Assembly (NCBI GenBank): GCA_017999675.1
Contig: JAGNLL010000005.1
Location: forward strand, 28,249 to 92,248
DNA from: Rickettsiales bacterium
GTDB taxonomy: Bacteria; Pseudomonadota; Alphaproteobacteria; Rickettsiales; UBA1997
DNA: 64,000 nucleotides
Direction of reading: 5' to 3'
Shown here in pieces: positions 9,968 through 20,300 of the stretch. Position 1 is the first letter of the stretch; each line of letters opens with the position of its first letter. The notes under the pieces are model-generated. The model was not told where the DNA came from. It saw nothing but the letters and a program-made list of their open reading frames with translations, and made no database searches. A program made the translations under genes and the position numbers.

Positions 9968-10588
9968 ATGCTCACCCATTTTTTTCACGGAATGTTAATG
10001 GGTCTCTATGTTGCAGCACCCATTGGCGCGGTGAGCATTATTTACATTAGACGAGCTTTGCACAACGGCTTTTGGTCGGGAATGATTTCGGCTTTGGGTG
10101 TGAATTTGGCTGAAACCACCTACGCTGCGGCGGCAATTTACGGCTTGTCATTTTTTTCTGATTTTTTGTTGGCGTGGCAAAAAGAAATGAAACTTTGTGG
10201 AGCCTTCTTTTTGCTTTTTATTGGCGCCAAATCTCTTTTTTCAAACCCAGTTAAAAAACAAAAAATCGTCAGCAGCAAAACTTTAATCTACGATTTTTTT
10301 TCAACTTTTTTAATCGGAATTTTAAACCCAATTGCCATTCTTGGTTTTGTGGCAATCTTCGCCAGCTTTGGTGCTAGCGGTTTGCAGCAATCAAGTCACT
10401 CCTTTGTAATGTTGCTTGGTTTTGCCTTGGGCTCAATTTCTTTTTCAGTCGCTCTAATTTCGTCGGCATTTTTTTTGAAACGAAAATTTTACTCCAAAGA
10501 TTCGCAATTAATTTACGCTCTGAACCAAGGCTCTGGTGTTTTGATTGTGCTGTTTGCCTTGGCGATTTTAACTTTTTCTACTTTGTAA
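9968..10588 (+). CDS. LysE/RhtB family exporter
   Basis: The 206-residue integral membrane protein has about six hydrophobic segments. Its N terminus (GLYVAAPIGAVSIIYIRRAL) carries the conserved P-x-G-P-like segment of LysE translocators, followed by G-x-x-x-x-G-x-N-x-A-E-x-x-Y. The family exports amino acids or related small molecules; the substrate cannot be read from sequence. It lies between pyrC and thiD with gaps of 9 and 1 bases, so it is operon-internal. Confidence 0.8.
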   Translation: MLTHFFHGMLMGLYVAAPIGAVSIIYIRRALHNGFWSGMISALGVNLAETTYAAAAIYGLSFFSDFLLAWQKEMKLCGAFFLLFIGAKSLFSNPVKKQKIVSSKTLIYDFFSTFLIGILNPIAILGFVAIFASFGASGLQQSSHSFVMLLGFALGSISFSVALISSAFFLKRKFYSKDSQLIYALNQGSGVLIVLFALAILTFSTL

Positions 10589-10589
10589 A

Positions 10590-11378
10590 ATGGTTCCAAA
10601 AATTTTAATCATTGCCGGTTCCGACCCTTCTGGCGGTGCGGGAATTCAGGCCGACATTAAAACTGCAACGGCGCACAAAATTTATTCTGCAGCCGCAATT
10701 ACTTGTTTGACGGCGCAAAATACCAAAAAAGTTTTCGACGTTTCTTACGCGCCAACTGATTTTTTACGTCAGCAAATTGAAGTTGTTTTAGACGACATTT
10801 CTTTTGACGCCGTAAAAATAGGAATGCTTGGAACTGCTGAAATCATTGATTGCGTGGCAGATGTGTTGGCAAAAAAAGCTAAAAAAATTCCACTAATTTT
10901 AGACACCGTAATGGTGGCAACTTCAGGCGATTTACTGCTAAAACAAAACGCTGTTGCGGCGTTAAAATCAAAACTCGTCAAAGGCGCTTACATTGTGACG
11001 CCAAATATTGACGAGGCAAAAGTTTTGGCCGAAATGCCAATTAGAAATTTAGCTGAGATGAAGCTCGCAGCCACAGCAATCAAGGCTTTGGGGGCAAAAA
11101 ATGTTTTAATTAAAGGTGGGCATTTAAATTTTTCAGACGGAAAAATTCACAGCATTTTGCTCGACGAAAAAAATAATTTTCACCGCATTAGCAACAAAAA
11201 AATCGGCAACAAAAACCTGCACGGCACTGGCTGCACTTTGGCAACTGCAATTGCCTGCAACGTGGCGCAAAAAATGGAATTGCTGGCAGCGGTAAAAAAA
11301 GCAAATTCTTACGTTTACGCCTCAATTAAAAAAAGTTTAAAAGTTGGAAAAGGCAGTTTGGTTTTGGGGCATTTTTAG
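10590..11378 (+). CDS. thiD: Hydroxymethylpyrimidine/phosphomethylpyrimidine kinase
   Basis: ThiD phosphorylates the pyrimidine moiety of thiamine twice. The 262-residue protein has the ribokinase-fold signature GSDPSGGAGIQADIKT near residue 9, the substrate segment DTVMVATSGD and the anion-hole/catalytic motif HGTGCTLATAIA near the C terminus. No other thiamine gene is next to it. It is the last gene of the acpS-thiD run and is followed by a strong hairpin at 11391. Confidence 0.93.
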   Translation: MVPKILIIAGSDPSGGAGIQADIKTATAHKIYSAAAITCLTAQNTKKVFDVSYAPTDFLRQQIEVVLDDISFDAVKIGMLGTAEIIDCVADVLAKKAKKIPLILDTVMVATSGDLLLKQNAVAALKSKLVKGAYIVTPNIDEAKVLAEMPIRNLAEMKLAATAIKALGAKNVLIKGGHLNFSDGKIHSILLDEKNNFHRISNKKIGNKNLHGTGCTLATAIACNVAQKMELLAAVKKANSYVYASIKKSLKVGKGSLVLGHF

Positions 11379-11390
11379 TGGTAAAAATTT

Positions 11391-11420
11391 AGATTTTCGC
11401 CTCGAGGCGAAAATCTTTTT
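11391..11420 (+). terminator. Rho-independent terminator after thiD
   Basis: Bases 11391-11416 form a perfect 26-base palindrome (AGATTTTCGCC, loop TCGA, then the complement), followed by TTTT at 11417-11420. It lies 12 bases after the thiD stop and closes the acpS-thiD run. Confidence 0.8.
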
Positions 11421-11657
11421 AAATCAGGGCAAAACCCAACAGCCTCTAAGTTAAAATCCAGTTGTAAATTTCTTAAATTTTTCGCAAAAAACAACCCGCA
11501 TTTAATTTCTGGTCAGTACTAAGTTTTTGGATTTTAAGCTTAGTAAAATCTTTGAGAAAAATTTAAAAAAGAAATAAGCACTGCACCTTGCAATTAAGAT
11601 TCGCCTAAATAATTTGCGCCGCCTCTTGAAAGCTAACCGCTGGCTTTCAAAGCATGT
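11421..11657. other. Non-coding stretch before tRNA-Ser
   Basis: I find no supported gene here. An 8-bp inverted repeat, TTGAAAGC (11626-11633) with GCTTTCAA (11643-11650), sits directly in front of the tRNA. It could be a processing or leader structure. No convincing -35/-10 pair was found. Confidence 0.4.
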
Positions 11658-11747
11658 GGAAGAGTGGCCGAGCGGTTTAAGGCAGCAGTCTTGAAAACTG
11701 CCGAGTGTGAAAGCATTCCGTGAGTTCGAATCTCACCTCTTCCGCCA
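11658..11747 (+). tRNA. tRNA-Ser(UGA)
   Basis: This is a 90-base tRNA with encoded CCA. The acceptor stem GGAAGAG (11658-11664) pairs with CTCTTCC (11737-11743). The anticodon arm GCAGT-CTTGAAA-ACTGC gives anticodon UGA, reading UCA. A long variable arm (GAGTGTGAAAGCATTC) identifies a class II serine tRNA, and GTTCGAATC is the T loop. It is followed at once by a terminator, then by an atypical patch containing palindromes and orphan genes, as is common beside tRNA integration sites. I did not find a duplicated 3' tRNA end. Confidence 0.97.
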
Positions 11748-11758
11748 TAAACAAAAAA

Positions 11759-11792
11759 GCCCCCGAAGTTTCAACTTCGGGGGCTTTTTTTT
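11759..11792 (+). terminator. Rho-independent terminator after tRNA-Ser
   Basis: An 11-bp stem GCCCCCGAAGT / ACTTCGGGGGC with loop TTCA is followed by eight T residues (11785-11792). It starts 12 bases after the tRNA CCA end. Confidence 0.92.
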
Positions 11793-11895
11793 ATGAAAAA
11801 ATATGAGTGTCGGGTGTCGGGATTTGACACCTTTTTGACACCTTTTTTTGGGATGGGTTAAAACCTATTCCAGCACAAGCATTAATAGAACTAAT

Positions 11896-11953
11896 GACAG
11901 TATAATAATTAATCGCTCCTAATCCCTGAGTTAAATTTAATTATTATACTGTC
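11896..11953. promoter_or_regulatory. 17-bp perfect inverted repeat containing TATAAT
   Basis: GACAGTATAATAATTAA (11896-11912) is perfectly inverted at 11937-11953, 24 bases apart. It lies 67 bases upstream of the HNH-like gene. The left arm contains a TATAAT hexamer (11901-11906), but no good -35 box is visible at the right distance. An operator/promoter or an end of a small mobile element are both possible. Confidence 0.4.
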
Positions 11954-12019
11954 CCAGATTTCATACATTACGTATCAAAAGATTTAACCTTATAGAACTA
12001 ACAACTATCGACATAATTC

Positions 12020-12742
12020 ATGAGAATTTTTTGTAAAATCTGCCAAGAAAATAATGAACAATCTCACTCGCACTTAACACCAAAAAGCATTATAAAATCC
12101 AAGCAGTTAGAAATTCACAAGAGTGGTAAAATAAAGGGCGCCAAGAATACTGGCATGCCATTTGACGATGGTATAATTTGTCAGAAATGTGAAAGAATTT
12201 TTGATGATTTGGATAGAAAATTTGCTGGATTTATTAGGACAATAAAAGCGACAAAAAAGATTTTGCCGAACCCATTCGACTCAAGTACTTATCTACTAAA
12301 TTTCTCAATTGACTATGTTTGGCTAGATACCTTTTCAGCCAGCTTACTTTACCGGCATTCATTATCGGAAAAGAGATTGGTGAAACTTGGCAAATTCGAA
12401 GGCACAGCAAAAAAAATGATCGAAAAATATAATAAAAAAATGCCCATAGATGAAGAACAAAAAACATTTGAGGCAATTTGCCTGATTAATACCGCTAGAA
12501 AACTTTCTAAAAACTCAACCTCTACCGATATTGGTTTTTGCAAAAACTATGGAACTATCCGAGTTTATAGGTTTTTGGCATCCGATGGCATAGAACTTCA
12601 TATAAAAGTTTCTAACAAAACCTCTCCCGCCTTATCCAATTTTAGGCAGAAAAATATTATTTTAGCCGCTCCTTTGTATGATGATTATACGAAGCACATG
12701 GAATTAATGGTGGAAAAATCTATTCTGCTTAATCGGAAATAA
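12020..12742 (+). CDS. Putative zinc-binding HNH-like protein, orphan
   Basis: The 240-residue protein opens with CKIC, then SHSHLTPKSIIK, then CQKC near residue 53. This C-x2-C ... H ... C-x2-C layout with S-H-x-x-P-K-S resembles the N terminus of HNH/zinc-ribbon nuclease-like proteins. The remaining roughly 180 residues match nothing I recognise. The AT-rich codon use (many ATA and AGA codons) differs from the housekeeping neighbours. It stands alone between the tRNA-Ser palindromes and a MITE-like element, which suggests acquired DNA. A nuclease function is not shown. Confidence 0.5.
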   Translation: MRIFCKICQENNEQSHSHLTPKSIIKSKQLEIHKSGKIKGAKNTGMPFDDGIICQKCERIFDDLDRKFAGFIRTIKATKKILPNPFDSSTYLLNFSIDYVWLDTFSASLLYRHSLSEKRLVKLGKFEGTAKKMIEKYNKKMPIDEEQKTFEAICLINTARKLSKNSTSTDIGFCKNYGTIRVYRFLASDGIELHIKVSNKTSPALSNFRQKNIILAAPLYDDYTKHMELMVEKSILLNRK

Positions 12743-12756
12743 GTCCTGGAATCTGA

Positions 12757-12945
12757 GAAACAAAGAGGTCAGGTCAATTATCAAACATATCAGAAATCAT
12801 AATTTTGATAATTGACCTGACCCCTTCGTCTTTGTTCTTTTACCCCTTTGTTGCTATTTTTACGAAAGGTATCGCCCGCATCTTCGCTTGAATCGATTTC
12901 GAACTTTTCGGTTGATGTGAAAAGTGTCCCTGACCCCTTTGTTTC
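12757..12945. mobile_element. REP/MITE-like element with nested inverted repeats
   Basis: A perfect 19-bp inverted repeat, GGTCAGGTCAATTATCAAA (12767-12785) against 12804-12822, makes a hairpin with an 18-base loop. Outer ends GAAACAAAGAGGTCAGG (12757-12773) and the inverted CCTGACCCCTTTGTTTC (12929-12945) match at 16 of 17 positions. GGTCAGGTC cores next to such hairpins are, from memory, typical of REP-like elements moved by IS200-type (RAYT) transposases. No transposase gene is here. The element fills the gap before the MNT-HEPN gene. Confidence 0.6.
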
Positions 12946-13024
12946 TTAAATACTAACGTGACAAAGTTGATAATAGGCTTACACTCACGGCGCCTTACTG
13001 AAGTTACATTATTTAAAAATTTTC

Positions 13025-13879
13025 ATGAAATTTTCTCTCGAACATCTACCAAAACCTAAGCAAACCGAGCTGCGCAAACTCACTTCTGCAATTCTTAAAT
13101 CTTGCGACGATGTTGAGAAAGTTATCTTGTTTGGCTCTTACGCGCGCGGCACTTTTAAAGAAGAAAAAGATTTAGCACCGCAGCGCAAATCGGGCCATGT
13201 TTCAGATTACGATATTTTGGTGGTCACCAAAAAATGGGAAACAATTCACGAATTTAACTCGTGGAATGACGCCGAAAAATTAAACTTAAGTGCGCCCGTT
13301 AGAATTAGCGCCATCGACATTGATAAGTTAAACGAGCACCTGGAAAACGCCCACTACCTCTACAGCGACATCGTTAAAGACGGCATTCTGCTTTTTGATT
13401 CTAAAAAATATAAATTGTCGCTGAAGAAAAAATTAAAAAATTTTGAAGCGCAAAGAATTGCCCAAGAGCATTTCGATCACTGGTTTGACCGCGCTAACGA
13501 CTTTGTCGACACCTACAAATTTCTTTTGCAAAAAAGCAAAACCGCCAGCGCTTCTTTTCACTTAAATCAAATTGTCGAGTCTTGCTACAAAGCGATTTTG
13601 CTGGTTTTTACCAACTATAATCCGCACGAACATCACCTAAAAACTTTGGGCAAATTGGCTGAAAAATATCACGCAGAATTGCCGTATCTTTTTGCGCAAA
13701 AAAATCAAAAAGACCGCGACAGATTTGCCTTGTTAGAATATGCCTACATTGGCGGCAGATATGATCCAAAACATAAAATTTCGCGAGAAGATTTAGAAAT
13801 TTTAGCAGTTGATGTGGTAAGGCTTTTGAAAATTACCGAAGATATTTGTAAGAAAAAAATTCTTAGTTATCGGCAGTAG
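13025..13879 (+). CDS. Fused MNT nucleotidyltransferase-HEPN protein
   Basis: This is one 284-residue chain. Residues 30-130 hold a minimal nucleotidyltransferase domain with LFGSYARG (35-42) and, after an insertion, SDYDILV (60-66), giving the G-S ... D-x-D metal site. Residues about 140-284 form an all-helical HEPN-type domain with RYDPKH near 245-250, which fits the R-x4-6-H pattern of HEPN nucleases. In MNT/HEPN toxin-antitoxin pairs these are separate genes; fused forms also exist. It sits between a REP-like element and purE (convergent). Whether the HEPN part is an active RNase or only an MNT partner domain is open. Confidence 0.75.
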   Translation: MKFSLEHLPKPKQTELRKLTSAILKSCDDVEKVILFGSYARGTFKEEKDLAPQRKSGHVSDYDILVVTKKWETIHEFNSWNDAEKLNLSAPVRISAIDIDKLNEHLENAHYLYSDIVKDGILLFDSKKYKLSLKKKLKNFEAQRIAQEHFDHWFDRANDFVDTYKFLLQKSKTASASFHLNQIVESCYKAILLVFTNYNPHEHHLKTLGKLAEKYHAELPYLFAQKNQKDRDRFALLEYAYIGGRYDPKHKISREDLEILAVDVVRLLKITEDICKKKILSYRQ

Positions 13880-13906
13880 AACAGTGGTGAGGTGGGGCAG
13901 GTCTGC

Positions 13907-14389
13907 CTAAGGATTTTCTTTTACAGATTCAGTTTGTTTTTGGCGAAATTTTTGCAGTTTTTTTGCAAGTTTTTCATCGCTCAAAGCCAAGATCGCAATC
14001 GCCAAAAGCGCGGCATTTTTAGCACCCGCTTCACCAATTGCTAAACATCCAACCGGAATTCCCGCCGGCATTTGTGCAATTGAAAGAAGTGAGTCTAAAC
14101 CTTTAAGGGCGCGGCTTTCAACTGGCACGCCCAAAACCGGAAGATCAGTAATTGCAGCGGCCATGCCGGGTAAGTGCGCGGCGCCACCAGCGCCTGCAAT
14201 AATTATTTTGGTGCCATTTTTTTTGGCGGCTTCGCAAAAATCGTAAAGTCTTTTGGGGGTGCGATGTGCTGAAACAATTTTGGTTTCAAAGGCCACGCCA
14301 AATTCTTCAAGAATTTTGCAAGTATGTTCCATGGTAGCGAAGTCTGACTTGCTGCCCATGATGATTGAGATTTGGTAAGAGTTTTTCAT
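13907..14389 (-). CDS. purE: N5-CAIR mutase PurE
   Basis: PurE moves the carboxylate of N5-CAIR to give CAIR in purine synthesis. The 160-residue length is typical. Signatures are [12 protein letters not shown] near the N terminus, [12 protein letters not shown] (catalytic His) and [15 protein letters not shown]. It begins 3 bases after the stop of the giant Cys-rich gene and is the last gene of the minus-strand operon. purK is not adjacent. Confidence 0.95.
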   Translation of the reverse strand: MKNSYQISIIMGSKSDFATMEHTCKILEEFGVAFETKIVSAHRTPKRLYDFCEAAKKNGTKIIIAGAGGAAHLPGMAAAITDLPVLGVPVESRALKGLDSLLSIAQMPAGIPVGCLAIGEAGAKNAALLAIAILALSDEKLAKKLQKFRQKQTESVKENP

Positions 14390-14392
14390 AAA

Positions 14393-17300
14393 TTAATAAC
14401 TATAGTAACAAGTTTTATAATCTCCGGGAGGGTTGTTAGTTTCTGATGGGCTCGGTCTAGTTAAAGAACAATTCTGGTATTGCTCTGGGATGAAGGCTCC
14501 ATCAACGCATTTCATGGTTAAATAGCCAAGAGTGTTGGTGTGAGAATCGTTTCCAACGCGTCTAAAGAAGTGTAATCCAATGCAGGTGTTGTGGGCTGTG
14601 TTATTAAATACTCCGGAGGAGCATTTGTTGACGGTTCCGCCTAAATTATCAAATCCGGTGGAAATCCAGTTTTTAATGTTAGTAGCGTAGCTTCTTTCTC
14701 CAGCATTTTCTTGACCAGAGCTCCAGAAGGTCACTGAAGTTGATCCAGATGAAACCAAGCTGTGATCAAAGCTAGCTTCATCATTACCGCTGCCAATATT
14801 TGATGAAGGGGCTATGGTTGTGGAAGATGAACTGCATCCAAAGCAAGATGTGCAGTTATTTGAAATATTGCCAAATAATCCATTGGTTTGACAGGTGACT
14901 ATTGGTGTTGCACCCCTATCGCTATTGGTTCTGCCGCAGCTATTGTCAGATGTGTCATCATCATTGTCGTCTGCTTTGCCATAGCCGTCAGCGCATTCAC
15001 CTAAGTTTAAGGTTCCGTTAACTGGAGTAAATTCTGGTGCCGCAGGTGTGCCAGTATATTTACTATTGCCAAAAAGGTCACCTACAGCAGGTGGTCTGCA
15101 ATAAATTTTACAAGGCTCACCGTCTATTTTTTCAAAGTAAACCTCGTCAATATTGTTGCCGCTTTTATAAACGCATTTGTAGCTGGAGATGTTTTGTGGT
15201 GTAGAGTCGCTGCCAGTTTTAAAATAATTGCCGTCGGTTCTGCACGAGTTTGTGGTAGCTAAAGTTGAGTCGTTAACATCGATGGTGCGAGAGTCCATCC
15301 TATTAACGCCATTGTGAGCGCTGCTGGTGTTGTAAATGGCGTTGCTGTCAGCAATCATGCCAACATTTGGGGCGCTGCCATTAGTGGCGCATTGTGGTAT
15401 TGGATCTTCCCACTTTCCTCTAGTGGTTCCGTTATTGCCGTCGCCACAAAATCTGGCCAAGACGAAAACTTTATTAGTTCTGTCTTTTGTAAAATCAGCG
15501 GCGTCTTCGCCGGTAAAGTTTGGAATATTTGCAACTGAAGTTTCAGGGCTGCCACTAGCTACAAAATACCAAGTGCCAAAGGTTGCGCCATCGGACCATT
15601 TAATAGTTTTTTTGCCATCAGTTGAATCATGTTGAGTGACACCAACGCCAACTCGTGGGTCTTGGCTAGCACCAGGGCAGCCGGCAATGCAAGACGAGTT
15701 AGCGGCGGCCCAAGTGTTGGTGTCGGTTCCGTCGTAAGTTAGGGTGCGGCAGAGTTTTTTTGGATCACCAGGAATTCTCTCTGGCCGAGTTCCATCCAAA
15801 GAAACATCTAGTGGTATTGATGATTCGTAGTTTGCATTTCCTGCAATTGTAGTCACTCCAGAGATGTTGTAATTGGTAATGTTGCCGCGAGCTAAATCAT
15901 AAGGAATGCCATATTTATTTTTGAGTGGCGGGTAAGGGTAGGGAACGTATCCGCTAAGGCAGCTTCCAAATACCCCTTCTTGCTCAGTTGCTGGTGGCGT
16001 AATGTTAGTTTCTGACCAAGTAGCATTGCCGTTATTTGAACCTAACGCAAGATCTGTGGTAATGGCTTCGCAGCGAGTGGTACAAGGGTTAACAACGGGG
16101 CCCCAATTTCCTAAATAGTCGCACCTGCGAGTTGGCGGTGCACCTAAGTTGAAAAATCCAATGTTGTTATTGCAGGTGCCAATTGCCACGATGCCCGCTG
16201 AGGTGCTTCTTGAGGCGTTGGTTTGTGGAAATGTTGCGCCACCAGCGTCGTACCATTTAATCCAGTCGTTAAGTGTGAAGTTTGCTGGATCTTCAGTTGG
16301 CGGAGTTATCGCTGGGCATTTTATTCTTTCGCAAGCGTTAGTGGGGTTTTGCCAGGTGCCAATTTGGTTGCATTTTCTAATAGGTGAATTGCCGCCGCTG
16401 TAGCCGCTAATTTGAGTTTCATAGGTGCGAATGGGAGTGCCTGCGATTGTTGAGTTGGCGCCAATTTTTTTAAAGCCTGGAATGCAGGCAAGGGCATTTA
16501 CATCTTCAGGAAAATCGTTGGTTTTTAAGTATGACGGCCAAGTGGCAAAACCATCTGACGATCCTTTAGCTTCACCAGTCTCACTTGAAGCATAGCCGCC
16601 TTGGTAGCTGGCGTTATCGGCCTCTGAATCTGCGCCAGTGGTTAGGCGCGCTTCGCAAGAGTAGCGAGAGCAAGCATTTTTTACGACACTGTCCCAAGAG
16701 GCGTTGCCATTTGTATTAACGCAGGTGCGTGTTGGTGCTGAGGCAATGCCGGTGGTTGGTGAAGTGGAGTTTTTCCAAAAGCCGCCGCAAAAGCCTTCAA
16801 CATCAACAGAGCCAATTACACTAAGTGGAAATTCAGCGTGACTAGAGGCAGATGCTTGGCTACGAGTTTGATGCGAAATATGTACTACGTCACTAATAGT
16901 GCCTTGACTAGCGCCATAAGATGTTTGGTTAAGTGAGGTGTAAACATATTCTGGATCTGAAGGTATTGTAGAAGTTGGGTTGTAGTCAATTGCAGGGCAG
17001 GTTTGTGGCATTGGCATGTCAACGCAAAGGCCGGCTTCGCGAGGGGTTTGGGTTCTAATTTCTTGTGTGGTTAAGTCGATTGCAGCTCCGTCAATTGCAA
17101 CAGCGCAATTGCAATTTGGTGCTTTTCCGCCATCTGGGCAGGCGGTTGGTCCTTCGTGAGTAAGGCATTTTCCTTTGACACCTTGGGCGGAGGTTTTGTA
17201 GGCGATAACTTGCTTTAAATGCGAGTTGAAGCCATCGGCTTTGTCTCCCGAAACAAAACAAATTTCATTGAACCATCCGTAGGCAGTTGGGCTTGCGGGC

Positions 17301-20300
17301 GCGTTGGTTGGGTTAGGATTAACTACGTCTCCCGTTGGTGCGGTGATTCCCTTTCTAGCATTGCACATTGGAAGCAAAATTTCATTGCAGCGCTTACGAA
17401 CTGCTAAAAATGACTCAATGCCTTGTCCTGCAACTTTAGCGGCCTGAAGAGCAATTTCGTTTTGAATACATTCAACATTTAGCTGACTACATTCGTCGCG
17501 CTTGGCGCAAAGATTGTACATTTCTGGCGAAATAGTTGTTGGGTCAGTTGGGTCCACAACTGCTGAATTGCAGGTTGGAATGTCAGAATTGATATTTTCA
17601 AATTTTATTTCGGCGCTACACACATCGTCGCTTCCAGCTAGACAGTTATTGTCTATACCGTTGGCGCCGTAGCTTCCAAGAAAGCGCAGCACAATTTTTG
17701 AGCTGCTAAAAGTGCTACTTGGGTCAAGGTAAATAACTGTTTTTTGTTTGTTTATGGTGTCGTTTAGAGCGGGTAATTTTCTGTCAACGCAGCCAATTCT
17801 TTCGGGTCCTACTTCAACATTGGCGATATTCACAACTTTTCGATAGACGCAGAAAGTTGGTTTTTTAGAGCTTTCGTTAAATTCTTTGCGAGCAAAAACA
17901 TCGACAGAATATTCAATTTCATTTACGGTTGTGGTGATTGTGTTTACTACCCTGCTGTCTCCATAGCCTGTCACTAACTCGGTGCCTAAGGCGCCTAAGC
18001 TTATCTCTTGCGTGGTGTTGCCAAAATTAACCTGAACTGCCGGATAGTTGAAGTCGGTGACACCAAATGCTTCGCCAAAATTTCGCGGTGCTGGAGTGCC
18101 AGAGCCAGCTTTTGCTAAAGCGTTTAAAATATAGATTGGCGGAGTGAAAAGTTTTGCAGAGTTGGTGATGTTTGCTAAGTTGTAAATTCTTGCGGGAGCT
18201 GTTCTTAGGGGAATGTAAATGCATTCTTGTTCGGCAAAAAATTGACCATTTTTATCGTAATATCCCGACAATTGTCCAGCTGGCTGGTTGTTTTGAATGT
18301 AGGGAATATTTCCCGAGGTGCCAAATTTTATTGTGCGCCACATTTCTGCTGAGGCCGGATTTGTGTAGTTGCTGTATCCAGAGCAATTGCCTGAACTATT
18401 TTTTGATCCATTAACGCAAGAGCCATCGGTAGATAATTTTTCAGAACCTTTTATGAATAGGTCGAGGTCGTTAACGGTATCGTAAGCTGTTTGGCCTCTT
18501 ACATCAAGAAAGCTGCAAATTTTTCTGGCGCCATATCTTTGAATTCTAACGCGAAGGCCTTCGGTATCGAGTCCGGGTTTAACGTCGAAGGTTCCCATGC
18601 ATTTTTTACTGAGATTGCCTTCAGCAATGGCGCTGCGCATTTCGCATTCAGTTGGGTTAGAATCGGCGACTTCTAATTCTACGCAGCGGTCTTGGCCGCA
18701 ATTTTGAGAATCGCACACGCCAAAAAGGCAGTTAATGGCGCATTGTCTTGAGCCGCAGGTTTCTGAAGTGCCATCATCTGGACGTAGCGAGCTTCTAAAG
18801 CGCAAACAAACATTTAATTTGTGAGTGCCGTCACCCTCGGTGAAGTTGGTTTGAACATAGCCTTTGTGAAAAGCGGTGTGATCAGCAACTTTGGCATAAA
18901 GCTGCGAAAGATTGCCGTCGCCAAAGCACAGATAATTGTAGCCAGTGCCACGATCACCAGAATTAGGCACGTTGCAGGCTCTAGGAGATCTCGTTTCGTC
19001 AGGAAGAAGTGAGCTGTGAAACCATCCTATAGGTATCACAATGTCTGGCACTGGTGCTGGCATTGGAATTCTTATGGTCATGTCCAATCCCCACTGGCCA
19101 TCTTCAGAAGTCGAGCCTCGGCCGTCATCAAAGTTATCTGGTCTATTTTCCATCTGGCTTTTGGTGTAACAAAGTTCGCCATTTGGATATCCGCCATTCA
19201 TGTCTTCCATTATTCTAATTGAGCCTTGAATTCTCGTGGCTTTTTTTAATGGCTTGGGGCGGTAAAATTCTGAGTTTACGATATCGTTAGTTGAGCCAAT
19301 TTGGCCGTCTGGTGACTGAAAGCATTCTGGCTTTGAATCGTTGACAGATTCGTTACAGTCAATGGTTTGAAAGCATAGATTATTTGAGCATGTAGCGCCA
19401 GTTCCGGTGCTATCGCAAGAGCTATTTCTAAAAATATCTTTTGAACTGTCTCCAGTTACACTGCCACTTCCATCAACGCAGCGAAATTGTTTGGTGATGA
19501 TTGGTCTGCAATAAATTGGAGAGCAGTAAGACGACGAGCTTAATTCTGCTTCGTTATTGATCGATGTTTTGTAATTAGCGACATAAGTGTCGTCAGCTGG
19601 GGTGGAAGGGTCTTTGTCGCGATCTGTGACGTTTAAGGTATCGTCATTGTCGTAGGCATCAATCAGCCCATCATTATTTACATCTAAAGGTGAGGTGTAG
19701 TTTGAGCAGGGAGCTGGGCAATTATGAACCTTGCACATGTGGCCCTTCGTAACGTAAAGCAGCTGATCCTTGTTGAATTCGTAACACTTAAGGGTTTTGC
19801 CGTTAATGTCGTTGTTGCCATCACAATATTTGCCAGCCGTTCTATGAAGAACCTCAACATCATTGTAAATTTTCCCCGCAACATCAATTAACTCATCTTT
19901 GGTTAGTAAATTGCAGGGCATCAAAGAGCAGTTGGCTGTGTCGCCATTTGAAACCGGAACATCTCCCTTTGCCAATTGGTGGCATTTTCTATCAACGCAG
20001 TTGATGTTTGGTTGGGCGCTAATGCCGGAGGCAATAACATCTGCTTCTAAAGCATCGCAAAATCTAATACAGTCGCGGTTGTGAATGGCGTAATCAACGC
20101 TTCTAGTACCTGTGCCACTAAAGCTGCCATCGCAAAGTGGAGCGCAATTTTTTCCAGGAAGGTCCGCAGATGTTGGAGTTGTGGGGCATAATGGTAAGTC
20201 GCTCAAATTAGAGCAGGTGACGCGACGAGTGCCGGTTGATAAAATGTTTGACGGGTCAATCGAGTAGCTTGTGGCCGGAATTTCGCGACACAATGGCAAA

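Noticed and set aside
12721-12830. CRISPR-like appearance of repeated GGTCAGGTC segments
   Set aside because: There are only two copies, in inverted orientation with one spacer and no array; a hairpin element explains them.
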